Positions 1-14,457 of a stretch of 64,000 nucleotides of DNA are shown here, in pieces. The position numbers and the translations under genes are program-made. The notes beneath the pieces are model-generated. The model did no database searches. It was given only the letters and a program-made list of their open reading frames with translations, and had not been told where the DNA came from. The stretch comes from Acanthosepion esculentum (lineage: Eukaryota; Mollusca; Cephalopoda; Sepiida; Sepiidae). Positions within the stretch are counted from its first letter, which is position 1. Each line of letters starts with the position of its first letter. The stretch lies in the NCBI GenBank assembly GCA_964036315.1, contig OZ038480.1:9043703-9107702 (forward strand), written 5' to 3'.

Positions 1-1005
1 ATCTTCTCCCCATGAGGTTATCTTTTCTCACCTACACTGCATAAATGGAACTTATAAAACTTCTCTTGCATGTTGACCGTTAACAGGCAGAAAATCCTGT
101 ATACATCATAAGACTTGATATTTATTATCTTTAGATTAAAAACCAATACAGGGCCAAATGGAACGGTGTTAGGAATATTATAATATGCCAGTCTCTCAAG
201 CTAGTATGTTCTGCCTAACACTATTCCCTTACTGGCGTTTTAACTCGGATTGAACTTCCTAACCATTGAGATTGGTAAGAAATACATAATTCACTAACGG
301 GACAGGTTTGATATTTTCTTAATTTAATGCCGTTTGGCACCAGACAATAAACGTCGAGTGTATCACACAGGAAAATAATCTATAAGTCGAGCATACTAAC
401 CTCTGCTCCAATGCAAGCGAGCTAAATGGTTGTTCACTAATTTTAGATAAATCGTGCAATAATCAATGAGGATCGTATTAAATTATCAACTGATCTTTAA
501 ACGCGATAGCGACATAGGCGATTCTGACTCTCCACAGCTTCCTTTTCTTTATTATCTGTGATTTGCCATGCTTTCGTGAAAAAGGCAGTGGAATGATTTC
601 CTATTGCATGTCCACGATCAACAATTGACTTTCCCTTCTCTTAGACTGGTCACCACCCAAGGATCTGCTATTTAACACATAATAGCTTCATTGGGGGTGT
701 GGGGGGAGTAAGACACTGGGTCATATGTGCGAAGGTGAACGCGTCTGGCCCGGAATTACTAGTTCCACTTTCTGCGCTGATAACTGTCACTCCTTTATTA
801 TCCTTAGCATAGTCCGACACAATGGGGAGAGGGTTCACAGAAAAAGTCGACATTGTTTCCTAGGTTAGCTTAATAACCACCTTTCCAAAATCTGGCGCTC
901 GGAGGTCTTGGAAATTTGATACTTGATACTCACTTTAAAGACAAAGTATTCCTGTTTAAAAATACCTCTTCCTTTGAACTGCAGTTGTGTACATATAAAA
1001 TTGTT
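1..1005. other. AT-rich DNA, no supported feature
   Basis: Unique-looking AT-rich sequence. The short open frames here (for example 668-853 and 865-1170 on the minus strand) have no recognisable domain and look like chance. The second runs into the solo LTR that follows. Confidence 0.5.
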
Positions 1006-1010
1006 GATAC

Positions 1011-1346
1011 TGTTATGGGAACCTACCCATAATAGTAGTGAACTAGTCCGTACCCCATAAATACTGCGCCTCAAGAGGAAGCAGCAGAGAGTCAGACAGA
1101 GTGAGTGAGTCAGGCAGTCGGCTAGACGATTACAGTAAGAAATTGGAATAGTGATACTTCGAGACAACATATTTCTCTCTAACCTAACCTGATTATTATT
1201 ACCAACACTTCTACTCTTTTGTACATATATTCTATTTGTAATATATATCTAATATATATCTGTGTTATTTCATACCTGTGTTCGAGTTATTCTTCATTGG
1301 TTCCACCTTGGACCATCACCGTGGTACAAGGACCTGGACCATAACA
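1011..1346 (+). mobile_element. Solo LTR, family A (Gypsy-type)
   Basis: The segment begins TGTTATGGG and ends CCATAACA, giving the short inverted ends (TG...CA) of an LTR. The 5 bases before it (gatac) and after it (gttac) agree at 4 of 5 positions, as expected of an aged target-site duplication. The same LTR family is present on the minus strand at 31261-31495, where it directly follows a polypurine tract and a pol remnant; that is what identifies the family. Shared blocks include the CGCCTC..AAGAG stretch in the middle and the final 60 bases before GGACCATAACA. This copy is about 100 bp longer, partly through an extra block near the 3' end. No internal retrotransposon sequence flanks it, so it is probably the product of LTR-LTR recombination. 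No protein is encoded. Confidence 0.78.
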
Positions 1347-1940
1347 GTTACACTGCCATATTTATTACGTCAAGGCTGGCAATGGGTTTTTATTTAAAAC
1401 TAGTTTCGAAAAAAATTCAACGCGAAAAAGAAGATATAAAAGAAAGCCTATCATTTGAATGATATTTCTATTTCATGAGAAAATCCCGTAGTGGAAATAA
1501 AAGGAGTTAAAATGCAAAAAGATAAGGGATGAACGGTCAGGATGCAGAGAGAAGCAAAAAGTGACATTTCTAAGAAGGAACATTGCATCGCATTAAGTTG
1601 CATCGAAGTCGATTTCACATTTTAGATATTCCCGTAGCAGTCTATCTTCTGTTTACATAGGAAAATTCTTATCTAGCAAAAATGCCTTACAGAAACTAAG
1701 CATAACATTAAGTGTTAGGAAATCTGTTTTATTTCTTGCTTTATTTTCACCGATAATCTTCAAAAATTTAACTGCAACATGAATTTTCTGTCTTTTAAAT
1801 ACTGTTCATTAATTTTCCTTTCCATTATTCCTTTTTTGTTCATTACTTTTTCTTTCACTCTCTTGCGTCTTAGTGGCTTTATTACCTTGCTTGCAATATA
1901 ATAGTTAAAAATAATATATATTTATTGTATATTTAACTTT

Positions 1941-1998
<58 letters not shown>

Positions 1999-2149
1999 TC
2001 AACACCATCACTTGATAAGACACCGGAGGTGTTGAAACAAAATGGCTCTTTTTGTAGTGATTTTATAACATATTTATGTTATAATTTTTAAATAAACAAT
2101 TATATATATATAATAGAAATTGTTAGGAGGATTTGATAATTATAATTAA
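1347..2149. repeat. AT-rich spacer with (TA)n tract
   Basis: No gene is seen. A (TA)n microsatellite occupies about 1945-1995 and a short one lies at 2101-2112. The rest is unique AT-rich sequence. Confidence 0.6.
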
Positions 2150-4665
<2,516 letters not shown>

Positions 4666-5060
4666 ACTGGTGGAATTGAATAATTTCTGACAATGCTATC
4701 CTTAATAAAAATTAATTATCATATTACTACTAGTAATAGAACTAGTGGAAATAAAGTAATTAAGACGAAAGAAATAGTAGTCAAAAATTAGTAATGGATG
4801 ACAATACGACGTCATAGAGAAATTCTTTATAATATTTCTACTAACATTAGTACAATTAAGATGAAAAGAAAACTAGTCAAAATTAATAAATAGTCGGCAA
4901 TACTTTAATAAAAAATTCATTATAATATTACTACAACAAATACTACTAGTAGAAATAAAACTAGTAAAATTAAAGTGAAAGAAATATCAGTCAAAACTTA
5001 ACAATATTTACCAATGTTTCTTTTATAATAAAAACTTTAATCGTAATATTATTTTTCATC
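4666..5060. repeat. Degenerate tandem repeat, about 4 units of 97-114 bp
   Basis: A block containing the elements gacaatac, ttataatattactac, gaactagt, gaaataaa and gtcaaaa-tta recurs about four times. Comparable points (gacaatgc or its variants) fall near 4689, 4800, 4896 and 5010, giving spacings of about 97-114 bp. The copies are strongly diverged and AT-rich. No coding potential is visible. Confidence 0.6.
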
Positions 5061-6406
5061 TCGAAACATTCTGCATTTATTAACCTAAGGTCGCCTTGAA
5101 ATGTATAAAATTTTTCCCTCAGATTTTTCAGAAAATAGATTTATCACGTCCAGTAACAGTTAACTGTTATTACTCTTTCCAGTATCGATGAGGTCTTCTT
5201 TTGTAACCTTTTTCTTGAAATAGTGTGGAAGATCAGCATATTGATTATGTCATCATTTTAATTTTGAATTATACGTGCTATCCATTTTACTGATGTTAAA
5301 ATTCATCAAGTGCTGTGGTTGCTGTTGTTTGGTAAAGTTCTTTGTGATTCTGTAGCTCCAATCTATGAGATTCGAACAAGGATGGTCCTCTCTAAGACCT
5401 ACAGGGTACATTCGCTCGAAGCAATTTTTAATCATTGATCTGAGAATGCAATTGTATACAGTTGGCGGTTTAGAGATTTCTGAACGGATTGGGCACCAGA
5501 TTAAAGTCTATCTCTGTTTAGACTATTTAAGTTTAAACTATTTGTCGATGAAAAAAACAGCATAGCATGAAGAAAAAAGGACCCAAACTTAATTAAATCA
5601 AAGTTTTATCTTCAAAATATTTATGTTATTATTAAGAGGAAAGACTAAAGTATTTTTGATTATTTTATTAATTGTTTTAATCCTTTCTTGTTTTTACGTC
5701 AGAGGTCACACCTAATATTTACGATTAGTGTTTTAGCGACCTTTTTCAGGTGAAAAATACATTGATTTGGTAATTATTGCAATAAACAAATATTTGTCGG
5801 ATTTTAATGAAACTTTCAAGACTTTATCACAAATATAATTAAATTATTTTTGATATCTTTTTATTCTAAAATTTTGTTCCAATTTTTTTTAAATATGTTA
5901 CCCCAACATATTAAATTTCATGTAATTTCGAGAAATTAAATTTCAATCTCAAAATTTTTTATTCGTTAAAAACCAGGACGCCTTGTTGAATGTAAATCAG
6001 TTATTTTTTTTAAAACTACTTATTTCCCGAAAATCAACATTTTTTAATTGGAAAAGCATTTAATTGCTTTTATAAATAAAACTTTTTAGGGACATTACTG
6101 TGTTAAAAGAATGAATTTTTACTGGAATTATTTTCATTTTTTTTTAATTTTAATTATGATAATTTAAATCCTTTAAAATTCTGCATTACTTCAATGAGGT
6201 TAGGCGATATTGTTATAAAGGAAAACTATATTTACGAATCAAATATTGAAAAGTCTAATAAAAGTCGTTTTGTACCAAGATTTTTAAAATAATAATTTTT
6301 TAGTGTATAAATATTCCCATTTTTGTAAGTACGGTACTCCATACATGACATTATTATTAAAAGTTCACGTGTTTTAAGAATTGTCCTCCTTTACTTAATT
6401 TTTTAA
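5061..6406. other. AT-rich DNA, no supported feature
   Basis: Very AT-rich sequence with many homopolymer runs. Open frames at 5253-5565 on both strands are short and have no recognisable motif. This is the genomic flank into which the mariner element inserted at a TA dinucleotide. Confidence 0.5.
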
Positions 6407-6408
6407 TA

Positions 6409-7586
6409 CAAGGTAACCAAAAAAGTTCTGCCCGTTTTTTGAGTAGTCATTGAATGAAGTTGAAATATATACGAAATGCGTGTAGCAATTGTTTTCAGAT
6501 TCGGACAGCTGGAAGTAGGAACATCAGACATTATAAAAAACACGCGCACCGTGCCCAGCCATCAGTTATAAGCCGGACAGCGTTTGGGGATAGTGCTGTG
6601 AGTGAACGTAATGCAAGGCGTTGGTTCCGAAAATTCAAATCGGGAGATTTGTCTCTCCATGATGAACCTCGCAGTGGACGACCACAGGTCTTGAATGATG
6701 GAGTCCTGATGGCGGCCATTGAAGAGGACAGTAGTCTAACGTGTGGTAAACTTGCAAGACAGTTCAACGTTTCTGATGAAACAGTTAGACTTCACCTGCA
6801 CCGCGTAGGTAAGACGTACAAACTGAGCAAGTGGGTTCCGCAAACGCTGTTGGAGGTCCACAAGGGACAACGAGTGGCAGCCTGCGTATCGCTGCTTTCT
6901 CGCCACCGTACCGCATCCTTATTCAATTGAGTGCTTACCAGTGATGAAAAGTGGGTTCTGTATGAAATTCCAAGCGTTCCAGACATTGGTTGTTTCCTCA
7001 GGATGCTGTCCTTCACACCGTAAAACCGCCTATGCACCCACGCAAGATTATGCTTTTTTCCTGGTGGACAGGTCGTCAAGTGGTTCAATATGAACTGCTA
7101 CCAACGGGCCAAACGGTCACTGGAGACCTATACTGGCAGCAATTGAAACGTGTGCAACAGGCATTGCGCCAGAAGGAGCCAGCACTGGTGAATCGCAAAG
7201 GTGTGCTTTTCCTCCATGACAACGCCAGGTTGCATGTCGCGCGAGTGGTCAGGAATACCATACAGCAACTTGGATGGGAGACTTTGTGACACCCACCGTA
7301 TTCACCTGACCTTGCGCCATCCGATTACCACCGCTTCCACTCCCTGGATAATGATCTTCGTGGGAAATCCTTCACCAATGAAGCAGACTTCCATAAAGTG
7401 TCTCACGGACCTCTTTGCGTCAAACCCCCTCCGAGTTCTACCGCAAGGGCATTGAACAGCTGGAGACACGTTGGCAGAAGGTGCTGGATGTCGATGGCGA
7501 TTACTTCGAAGATTAAATATAAGTTACAAATATTGTCAAACATTTTTTTTCCTTTAAAAATGGACAGAACTTTTTTGCTTACCTTG
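6409..7586 (+). mobile_element. Mariner element, near full length
   Basis: The ends are 31-bp terminal inverted repeats beginning CAAGGTAA and differing at three positions (left 6409-6439, right 7556-7586 on the minus strand). The element is flanked by TA at 6407-6408 and 7587-7588, the standard Tc1/mariner target duplication. At 1178 bp it is slightly shorter than a typical mariner of about 1.3 kb. One transposase gene fills the interior and is broken. The intact ends mean it could in principle still be recognised by a transposase supplied from elsewhere; that is inference. Confidence 0.93.
6454..7516 (+). pseudogene. Mariner transposase (DD34D), inactivated
   Basis: This encodes a mariner-family transposase, which cuts and pastes DNA through three metal-binding aspartates. 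The N-terminal helix-turn-helix region is recognisable (WFRKFKSGD, then DEPRSGRP), followed by a second helix-turn-helix near residues 85-115. The catalytic blocks are all visible: TSDEKW just after 6930, LHDNARLH near 7216, and HPPYSPDLAPSDY after 7290. The reading frame is cut by TGA at 6928-6930 immediately before the first catalytic block, by TGA at 7287-7289 just before HPPYSPDL, and by frameshifts around 6965-6990 and 7395-7430. The C-terminus returns to frame and stops at TAA 7514-7516. Both in-frame stops are single-base changes away from sense codons; the first fits CGA to TGA decay. Confidence 0.9.
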
Positions 7587-7588
7587 TA

Positions 7589-10363
7589 TATTGTTTAGGT
7601 TATTAGAATTAAGTATTAAAAATTAGTATTAAAAGAATAAAACTGTAAAAAATTGCGTAATTAATAATAAAATTTAAAGTACGATAATAATTTAATAATT
7701 AGAATGACTTTAACATTTCATAACCATCATGATAACAATTAATAATAAAGAATAAAAGGAAAAATAAGTAAGATATTAAATATATAAATTAATAATAAAT
7801 AAAATACCATAACATTTCATAAATTATGGCGTTACTTTTATCATGTTATTTCATTATTAATCTCAGTTATTAAATTTTTAAATTAACTTAAGAAAATTTT
7901 ATAGTATTTTTAAATTTTATTAATTTTTCAGAAAACATCTTCAAACGTAAGGCTATAAAGCTAAAGTAAAAAAAATTCAATAAAATATTAGATAATTGCT
8001 GAAAATATTGCTATCCTTTTAGAATTACTACGTAGTTAAAAACCAAAAACAAAGTATACACATAGATTTCGTAAATTTATGTCAATTCTGGTTAACCATA
8101 TTTAGCTTTCAACACATCAGGCTATTAATAAATTAATCAACATAATAGAAAAACATGACCCTGTGGTTAAAAAATACATTCTGTGTTATAAGTAAGTTGT
8201 ATTTGTTTCAAATCAAATTAATTTAAATTTGTTAATTTTCCTCAAATAACGTGTCACACATATATATTTTATTTTTGGAAGATTTTTCAAACCGAGAATT
8301 AGCTTTTCTTTAAAATTATGTCAAAATGTGACAAAATGCCGATTGCCATCGATTTTCTGAAAGCGACCAAAAAGTTGAGATCCTAATCAATATAATTTAT
8401 ATTTTAAATAAATAAGCTTTCAATTAAATCTAAAAAGAAAAGTTTCAAGAAAGCTTTTTCAGTTTTAAAAATTCATTTTAAAACTTAGGTGTCGAAAGTT
8501 TAGTGGAGGTGACTCTTCTGCGTGATTATTGATCAAACCTCGAATCCGAAGAAGGTGAAACATAACGAGAATGTTTCCATAATATTTCCATTAATTCTTT
8601 CTCCGATTTTTTAAAGTTAATTCGTGTTTTATTTTAAAAGAAGTTATTATTTCTATCCCTGTGGAGCAGTAGGTAGATGAATGGCGTAATTATCAATATT
8701 TTCTTTTGGATTTACTACATTACTCTTCGGAAAGGAAGATTGTATTATATCAATCTTTCAAATAGAGAGAAAAGACCGATATGCCTTGAAAATAAGCACT
8801 GAAAATCCTTCAAAATTTACCTGTGACTGAACACCTACTATAACAGATTGTGACTTTCTCCTCTGCTATTTACTAATCTATAAAATACGAAATATGGGAA
8901 TATTGTATCGGTCTTCCATGAGGAGTGTCCCATGAAAATGAATACTCCAAATATTTTTTTTTTACCTAGGATCGAACACTGATCTTCGTACGTTATTGAA
9001 TAAACGCATGCAGAATAAATAAGTAAATATTAAATAGAAGATACTTGCACGTTTTTTTTAGGATTCCATTAAGGATCGATCCCGCTATTCATAGTTATCT
9101 CGCCATCAATCATACTATTTCAGTCTCGCCAAAAGAGACGGGGAAAACGTTCTTCCGTTTGCCTGACAGATTATTTTCTGTGCATACTAAATTTACATAT
9201 TCACAACCGATTAGTGGTTTCTGATAGCTTCCTAGTGACGTTTACCATTTGAATGCTTCTATTTCTTGGATGCATTTCGAATACATCCTATATTTTGGCA
9301 AGGTTAGTACGGGTTGTAAGCACATTGGTAACAATGGGTCGCCTGCATATTCAACATTTATTTCAGTTTTCAATGAAGTTTCAGATCTATTTTCCAACTT
9401 TTCAATCTGTTTTATATTACCTGTAATAATTTCCTCGTCGGTAACAACCACGTTCTGGCAAATCTTTTACGAGGATTAAACCCAATATCATAGCCTTGAT
9501 ATAAATTCCGTTTAAATTACACAACCACAAAGAATATTAAATTCATCTATATTCTCAGTTTTAACATGATATAGAGAAACGTTTTTATATATAAATTATC
9601 TAATTTGACCGAATATTTGTTTAATTAAATGTGTATTTTATACAGAACTCTATTTTCACGAAGTTAGCGGTAAATCAATTTTAGACGGTTTAAAGACATG
9701 GGTATCAATTAAGATAATTTACATAGTTTACAGATATTCATATAGTTTTGAAAAGCTACAAGTATGAAACAGACAATGGTGACTAGTACGTTTCTAAGAC
9801 ATGTTTGCTTGCGAGATATACTTTCTAAACATAGGTGGACTATTATTTACCAAATTTATTCAAGTTTTATATATAGTTAACCCAGATAGTATCGAATTCG
9901 CTGCTTAATTGATGTATGTCTATTTTATATGTTTTTGTCTATAACTTATATTGTTGTCAATGCTAGCTATCTCTATTGCACTGGTGACACCTGGTGGCAG
10001 TTTTTTTTGTTATTACTGCGCCAGATGTTTCGTATAATGCAAAGGAAGGAAATGACAAATGGAGTCAGATGTATCGGTGTATGTAGATGGAAATGGAGGA
10101 AACTATAGTAATTGGAAAACATATTTTAAATTTTGTGAAAAATATAAAGACAAGAAAAATTAGAGATTTAACAATGTATATGAAGTTATTTTTAACAGAA
10201 TAAGTAATTTTTTTTTAAATAAAATTACAACTAGAAGTAAAGACTTAGTCTGAAAACTTATTGTAATATTCCTTGTGCAGCGACTGTCTTAAATTGCTGC
10301 CTTTAATTGTGACCTTGAGTCAGATTACGATAGACTTCGTGATTAGTAATAGGTCATTATTAA
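7589..10363. other. AT-rich DNA, no supported feature
   Basis: A long AT-rich stretch. The opposing open frames at 9242-9479 overlap each other, carry no known motif and are probably chance. Around 8955-9010 there is a GTTCGATCC-like string on the minus strand, possibly a trace of a tRNA-derived SINE, too weak to annotate separately. Confidence 0.45.
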
Positions 10364-10677
10364 TGTTGTGGATTCCGGGATGAATCCGATATCAATGAAT
10401 AACAAACGCCAGGAATAGATAAGGAAAATAAATGTATTAACGTAATAATACAAACTGGTAATACGGGTTAGTAGATCCAGGAATGCGGGTTAGTAGCAAT
10501 AATATATATATAGTCTTGGTATTGAAGTATCGCGGTATGACTCCTTACTGAGTCTACGTGCTCTTGACGTTGACTCTTGTGCTACCGTCCTCTATTACAG
10601 ACCCGGGTATTCACTGGTAGTAGTATTTGTATACCTCGGGTGAGTCTATTTGTGTAAAAAGGGGAGAACCCTTAACA
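10364..10677 (+). mobile_element. Solo LTR, family B
   Basis: It begins TGTTGTGGATTCCGGG and ends CTTAACA, and is flanked by attaa (left) and attag (right), a 4-of-5 target duplication. A related sequence lies on the minus strand at about 58240-58483, downstream of a run of 14 G on that strand that would serve as polypurine tract; this is the main reason to call it an LTR. Shared blocks are GTGGATTCCGGGA, the AACGCCAGgAAT segment, and the region around CCAGGAATGCGGGTTAGTAG. No internal retrotransposon sequence is adjacent. Confidence 0.6.
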
Positions 10678-11988
10678 ATTAGTAATCTAATTTATACACT
10701 ATTACTACAGTAATTAATTAAACCTATCATTTGATTAATGCAAATTGGAAGCTCCTAAAAGTACAGTGCTAATCAGAAAAATGATGCAGATAGATTACAA
10801 TAAAATCCTGGAAGTTAATGAAGACACTACGTTATCTTCACGGGACACCTCTCCTGATTTTGTCATAATACGGATTAAGAATTTATGGCATGATACACTC
10901 GATATTTTTTAAATCAATGAAAATTAATGATTACAGTTGATCTCATTAAATCCTTAATAGAAAAGATATTTTGTGTAAGACTGAGTTTTGTTTGTTTAAT
11001 ATTGAAAATGTTTTATACAATCTGTTCTGAATATACCTGTATTTAAATAGTCCTGCTTATTCCCAGAGTCAATATTCCGAGACATCAGTTATATTCTTGG
11101 AACTGTGGATAGTATCAAACCTTGTTTATACTTTTTTTATTCATATACATACCAATGACAATTTAAATTCTGCGCGATGTTCACTGTTAGCCGAGAAAGT
11201 AAAGGCTACAACCATAAACTTGAGAAAATCCTTAATTCAGAAATATGCAAAATTTTGTGGGATTTTTCACTACCAGCAGGTAAGAAACTGGGTCACTCCT
11301 AACTGGACATATTGATGGAAGATAAAATAGAAAAATAAAAGTTAATTATTGTCCCATGGTGTCATTTTGATACAAGGATAGAGAAAAAGAAGACGCGAAA
11401 ATAATCAAGTATGAACCATTGAAGTTTGAATTCGAAAGACTTTTGAAAGTTGAAGGTCACAGTCATACCAGTTTTCATTGTTACTCATGGTACAGTGACT
11501 AAGAAAATAGAGAAAAATGTTTAAAGGTAATTGGACTTGATTTCCCAGTGAAACTGTTACAAGATGGACGCTTCCTTGGAACAGTAAAAGATTAATTCAG
11601 AAAGTTATGAATGCTTAGAGACTGAGAAAAATAACCTCATACCCAAATGCTGTTGGTTATGTGTCGCTATCCAGGGATTAATGACGATATTTGAAGAAAC
11701 TGCGAAAATACTGATGATAATACAGAACAGTCATAATAATATAATGTAATAAAAGCTATTTGACAGATAAAAGATTAGTTCTTATCATAGATCTAGGATA
11801 TTTTTTCTTTCCTTATTATGTTGATCATTTTCAAGGTGTGTTTTTTTTTTATCTAAACGAAGTAATTTATATCTATTTAGATCTATTCGAACTGTCAATA
11901 TTATTATTCTAGAGAATTGAGACAATTACTAAAATTTATGATTGTCTTTTCGGGACAAAATGAAACCACGCGAAACAGCGCTTAGTAG
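10678..11988. other. AT-rich DNA with one half of a dispersed repeat pair
   Basis: The segment 11219-11290 is similar to 12379-12450: both contain TTAATTCAGAA, then ATGCAA, TTTTGTGG and CACTACCAGCAGG. The plus-strand frame 11097-11315 includes this block, but no domain is recognised. The rest is unique AT-rich sequence. Confidence 0.5.
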
Positions 11989-12085
11989 ACCACGGTATCT
12001 TGATTCTTAGTAGATTCTTAGTAGACCACGGTATCTTGATTCTTAGTAGATTCTTAGTAGACCACGGTATCTTGATTCGCATATA
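11989..12085. repeat. 36-bp tandem repeat, about 3 copies
   Basis: ACCACGGTATCTTGATTC recurs at 11989, 12025 and 12061, an exact 36-bp period. Each 36-bp unit also contains a small internal duplication of TTCTTAGTAGA. The copies are nearly identical, implying a recent local duplication. Confidence 0.85.
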
Positions 12086-12297
12086 TGATGTAGTCGCCGA
12101 ATTAGGCCATATTGACTTCTAATTGTGCATTTATTAAGTGGACTCTAGTAGGAAATACGATTCCATAATTAAAATAAATTTTTGGTTAAAGGTATCAGTT
12201 GGAATTTAACAAACCATGTTTGTCAAGCTTGATGCTGAAAACCTGGTTTGCAAAGTTTTTCTTTTAGACGACGTCTCTTGATATTTGATTATAGGTA

Positions 12298-12360
12298 ATA
12301 CGTTCATTATTTACATTATTCGGACTATTGTCCTCATCTTTGTCGCCATATTTATTACAA
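12298..12360 (-). repeat. Dispersed repeat with CCGAAACGTTG core, partial copy
   Basis: A minus-strand fragment of the repeat family described at 12509. It covers the part reading from the GAAACGTTG-like core through GGCGACAAAGATGAGGACAA to the TGTAAATAATG tail. The immediately following 12379-12450 belongs to the separate repeat pair shared with 11219-11290. Confidence 0.7.
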
Positions 12361-12508
12361 CGTTTTGTGCCATATGTCCTTGAGGAAATCTTTAATTCAG
12401 AATCATGCAAGATTTTGTGGCATTTTCCACTACCAGCAGGGAAGAAACTTGAGAACACATGTCACAGTGGATAAAGGCGTTGGTTAGATCCAGTGACAGT
12501 ACGCAAAG

Positions 12509-12901
12509 AGTGTGAGTTCAATAACCGGTTAAGGCAGTGAATAACTTTCAAAAGGAAATTAACAGGAGATAACTGATAACTTAATATCCATTAAACATGG
12601 CACGTGGAACTAGAACAGTCTACTCCAGTGAGCGAAATAGAGGGTTCAGTTCGACATTCCAACCACCTGAAGAAGTTCGAAGCGTACAACAGCCGAAATG
12701 TTGTAATAAATATCGCGACAAAGATGAGGACAATAGTCGAATAATGTAAATAATGTACATAATACCTCGTTTCAGAAATATAGACAGATACTGAAGGGCC
12801 GAAACGTTGTAATAAATATCGCGACAAAGATGAGAACAATAATCCGAATAATGTGAATAATGTACATAATACCTCATCTCAGAAATATAGACAGATACTG
12901 A
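12509..12901 (+). repeat. Dispersed repeat with CCGAAACGTTG core, one copy plus partial tandem copy
   Basis: The family reads: GAGTTCAATA..GGTTAAGGCAGTG, a linker ending in ATTAAACATGGCACGTGGAA, then an ACCTGAAGAAG..GAGCGTACAACGGCCGAAA block, then ATATGGCGACAAAGATGAGG and a tail ATACCTCATCTCAGAAATAT. Here a copy at about 12509-12793 is followed by a second copy of the last ~105 bp (12795-12901). Other copies are at 12298, 13024, 21772-22060 and 37944-38413. A short open frame runs through it, but it is frame-broken between copies. The CTGAAGAAGG..CCGAAACG hairpin resembles the 3' ends of Penelope-like or other retroelements; the class is not certain. Confidence 0.8.
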
Positions 12902-13023
12902 TTTATTCAACCACTACAATTCTGTTCCACTACCATTAAAATACCATTTCAAATAGGTTTCTGAAGTGCAGTACCTGCTATCGCCCTTACCCGTGTTAAT
13001 AGCGGTTTCCTTCTTAAGCTTTT

Positions 13024-13084
13024 GTAGTCGAATAATGTAAATAATGTACGTAATACCTCATATCAAAAATATAGACAGATACTG
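13024..13084 (+). repeat. Dispersed repeat tail fragment
   Basis: The last ~60 bp of the family described at 12509, containing CGAATAATGTAAATAATGTA and ending in AAATATAGACAGATACTGA. Confidence 0.75.
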
Positions 13085-13219
13085 AAGATAATATGTTCCG
13101 GCCAACAACACTCTCACGTTCGTTGAATGTCTGTTGTAATTTAAAAGTGGAAGTATTCATGAAATTCGCATCCTGGGACAATTCCTTTGTGCTTTTACTT
13201 GTTTATTTCTGATATTTGC

Positions 13220-13220
<1 letters not shown>

Positions 13221-13263
<43 letters not shown>
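13221..13263. repeat. (TA)n microsatellite
   Basis: Uninterrupted TA tract. Between it and the next one (13670-13732) lies a ~400-bp piece holding CCGGT-flanked segments (13313-13360 and 13555-13580) that look like a decayed repeat, unclassified. Confidence 0.9.
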
Positions 13264-13265
<2 letters not shown>

Positions 13266-13667
13266 CTGAGCATATAATAAATAGTAGGTATGTGTGCAGA
13301 ATTTTAGTAGGGACCGGTTTTTGATTTTATCTAGGTCCCACTACACGTTTCACCTCAAGGTTCTAGAGTCCTTGTATATCAGATCCCGTGGGCCTTCCCT
13401 TTGTAAACAGAGGGAATGCTTACTGGATCTGAATATTATTGGAATCTAGTTTCTTGAAATTCACTTTTTTTTCTTCCATTCGTTAATTTAAATTCGTTAA
13501 TTTAAATTTAATTTACACGCTTTTAAACTTTTCTATTCCCAGAAAAATAAACTTGATAAGTCCTAGGACGAAACCGGTTGTTGTTTTTTTTTTTTTTAGT
13601 TTGTTCTTTCCAAAAATGCCTTATAAATTTTGTCTTTTCCAATCCATTATTAAATTCTAAACTTATT

Positions 13668-13669
<2 letters not shown>

Positions 13670-13732
<63 letters not shown>
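13670..13732. repeat. (TA)n microsatellite
   Basis: Uninterrupted TA tract of about 62 bp. The following 13733-14457 is AT-rich with no supported feature; a purine-rich stretch at 13920-14060 gives spurious minus-strand open frames. Confidence 0.9.
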
Positions 13733-13734
<2 letters not shown>

Positions 13735-14457
13735 ACATTAGAACATGTATGTATCCACTACAAACTTGTACATTTCGTTTCAATGTTTAAAATAAAACCT
13801 ATCTTTAGGTGGTTAACAATGATGGTAATAAACAATCTTATTTAAAATTGCAATTATTGAATCATCAATTCATTTCCCAGTTTTTGAAAAATTTCCTTAA
13901 AAGGTAAAAAGGATTTATATATAGAAAAGGGAAAGAAAATAAGAAGCCAATAAAAGAAAAAGAAAAAGGAAAGAAAAAGAAAGGCAAGAGAAAGCATAAG
14001 AAATGAACCCTACTACCAAGAGAAAAGACAAAAAGAAAATGGCAAGAGATATAGAGAAGTATATTCAAAATCACAGACACACAGGAAGAGGAAAGTTAGG
14101 AAGATAGCATATTGAAAGATGTTGATACGAATTAAGCCAATGAAATTACGTTGAATAAGAGAATTCGAATTTGAACAGAAATGTGGCGTAAATGTGCACA
14201 TCGTTTAATAATGTCGCATTTTGAATTTTATGGCATTCTTTATGAAATCATATATTAAAAAAAAAATTATCCATAGAATGTAACAGAAGGACACTTTAAG
14301 AATTTACTACATTGATGAGGCCTATTTTAAACGTTGCAATTTTATTCTTAAAATATATATTATTGTTATAGACACAGATATTTAAGCAAATACTCTGTTT
14401 ATAATAAACAGTATTAACAACCGACCTGGACGTCCGGGAAACTGTCATAGAAAATAT

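Noticed and set aside
13540..13590. Second hammerhead-like string (GATAAGTCCTAGGACGAAAC)
   Set aside because: It has a GTCC/GGAC stem and GAAAC but a mutated catalytic box, a 2-nt stem II loop and no convincing stem I. It could be a decayed relative, not enough to call.
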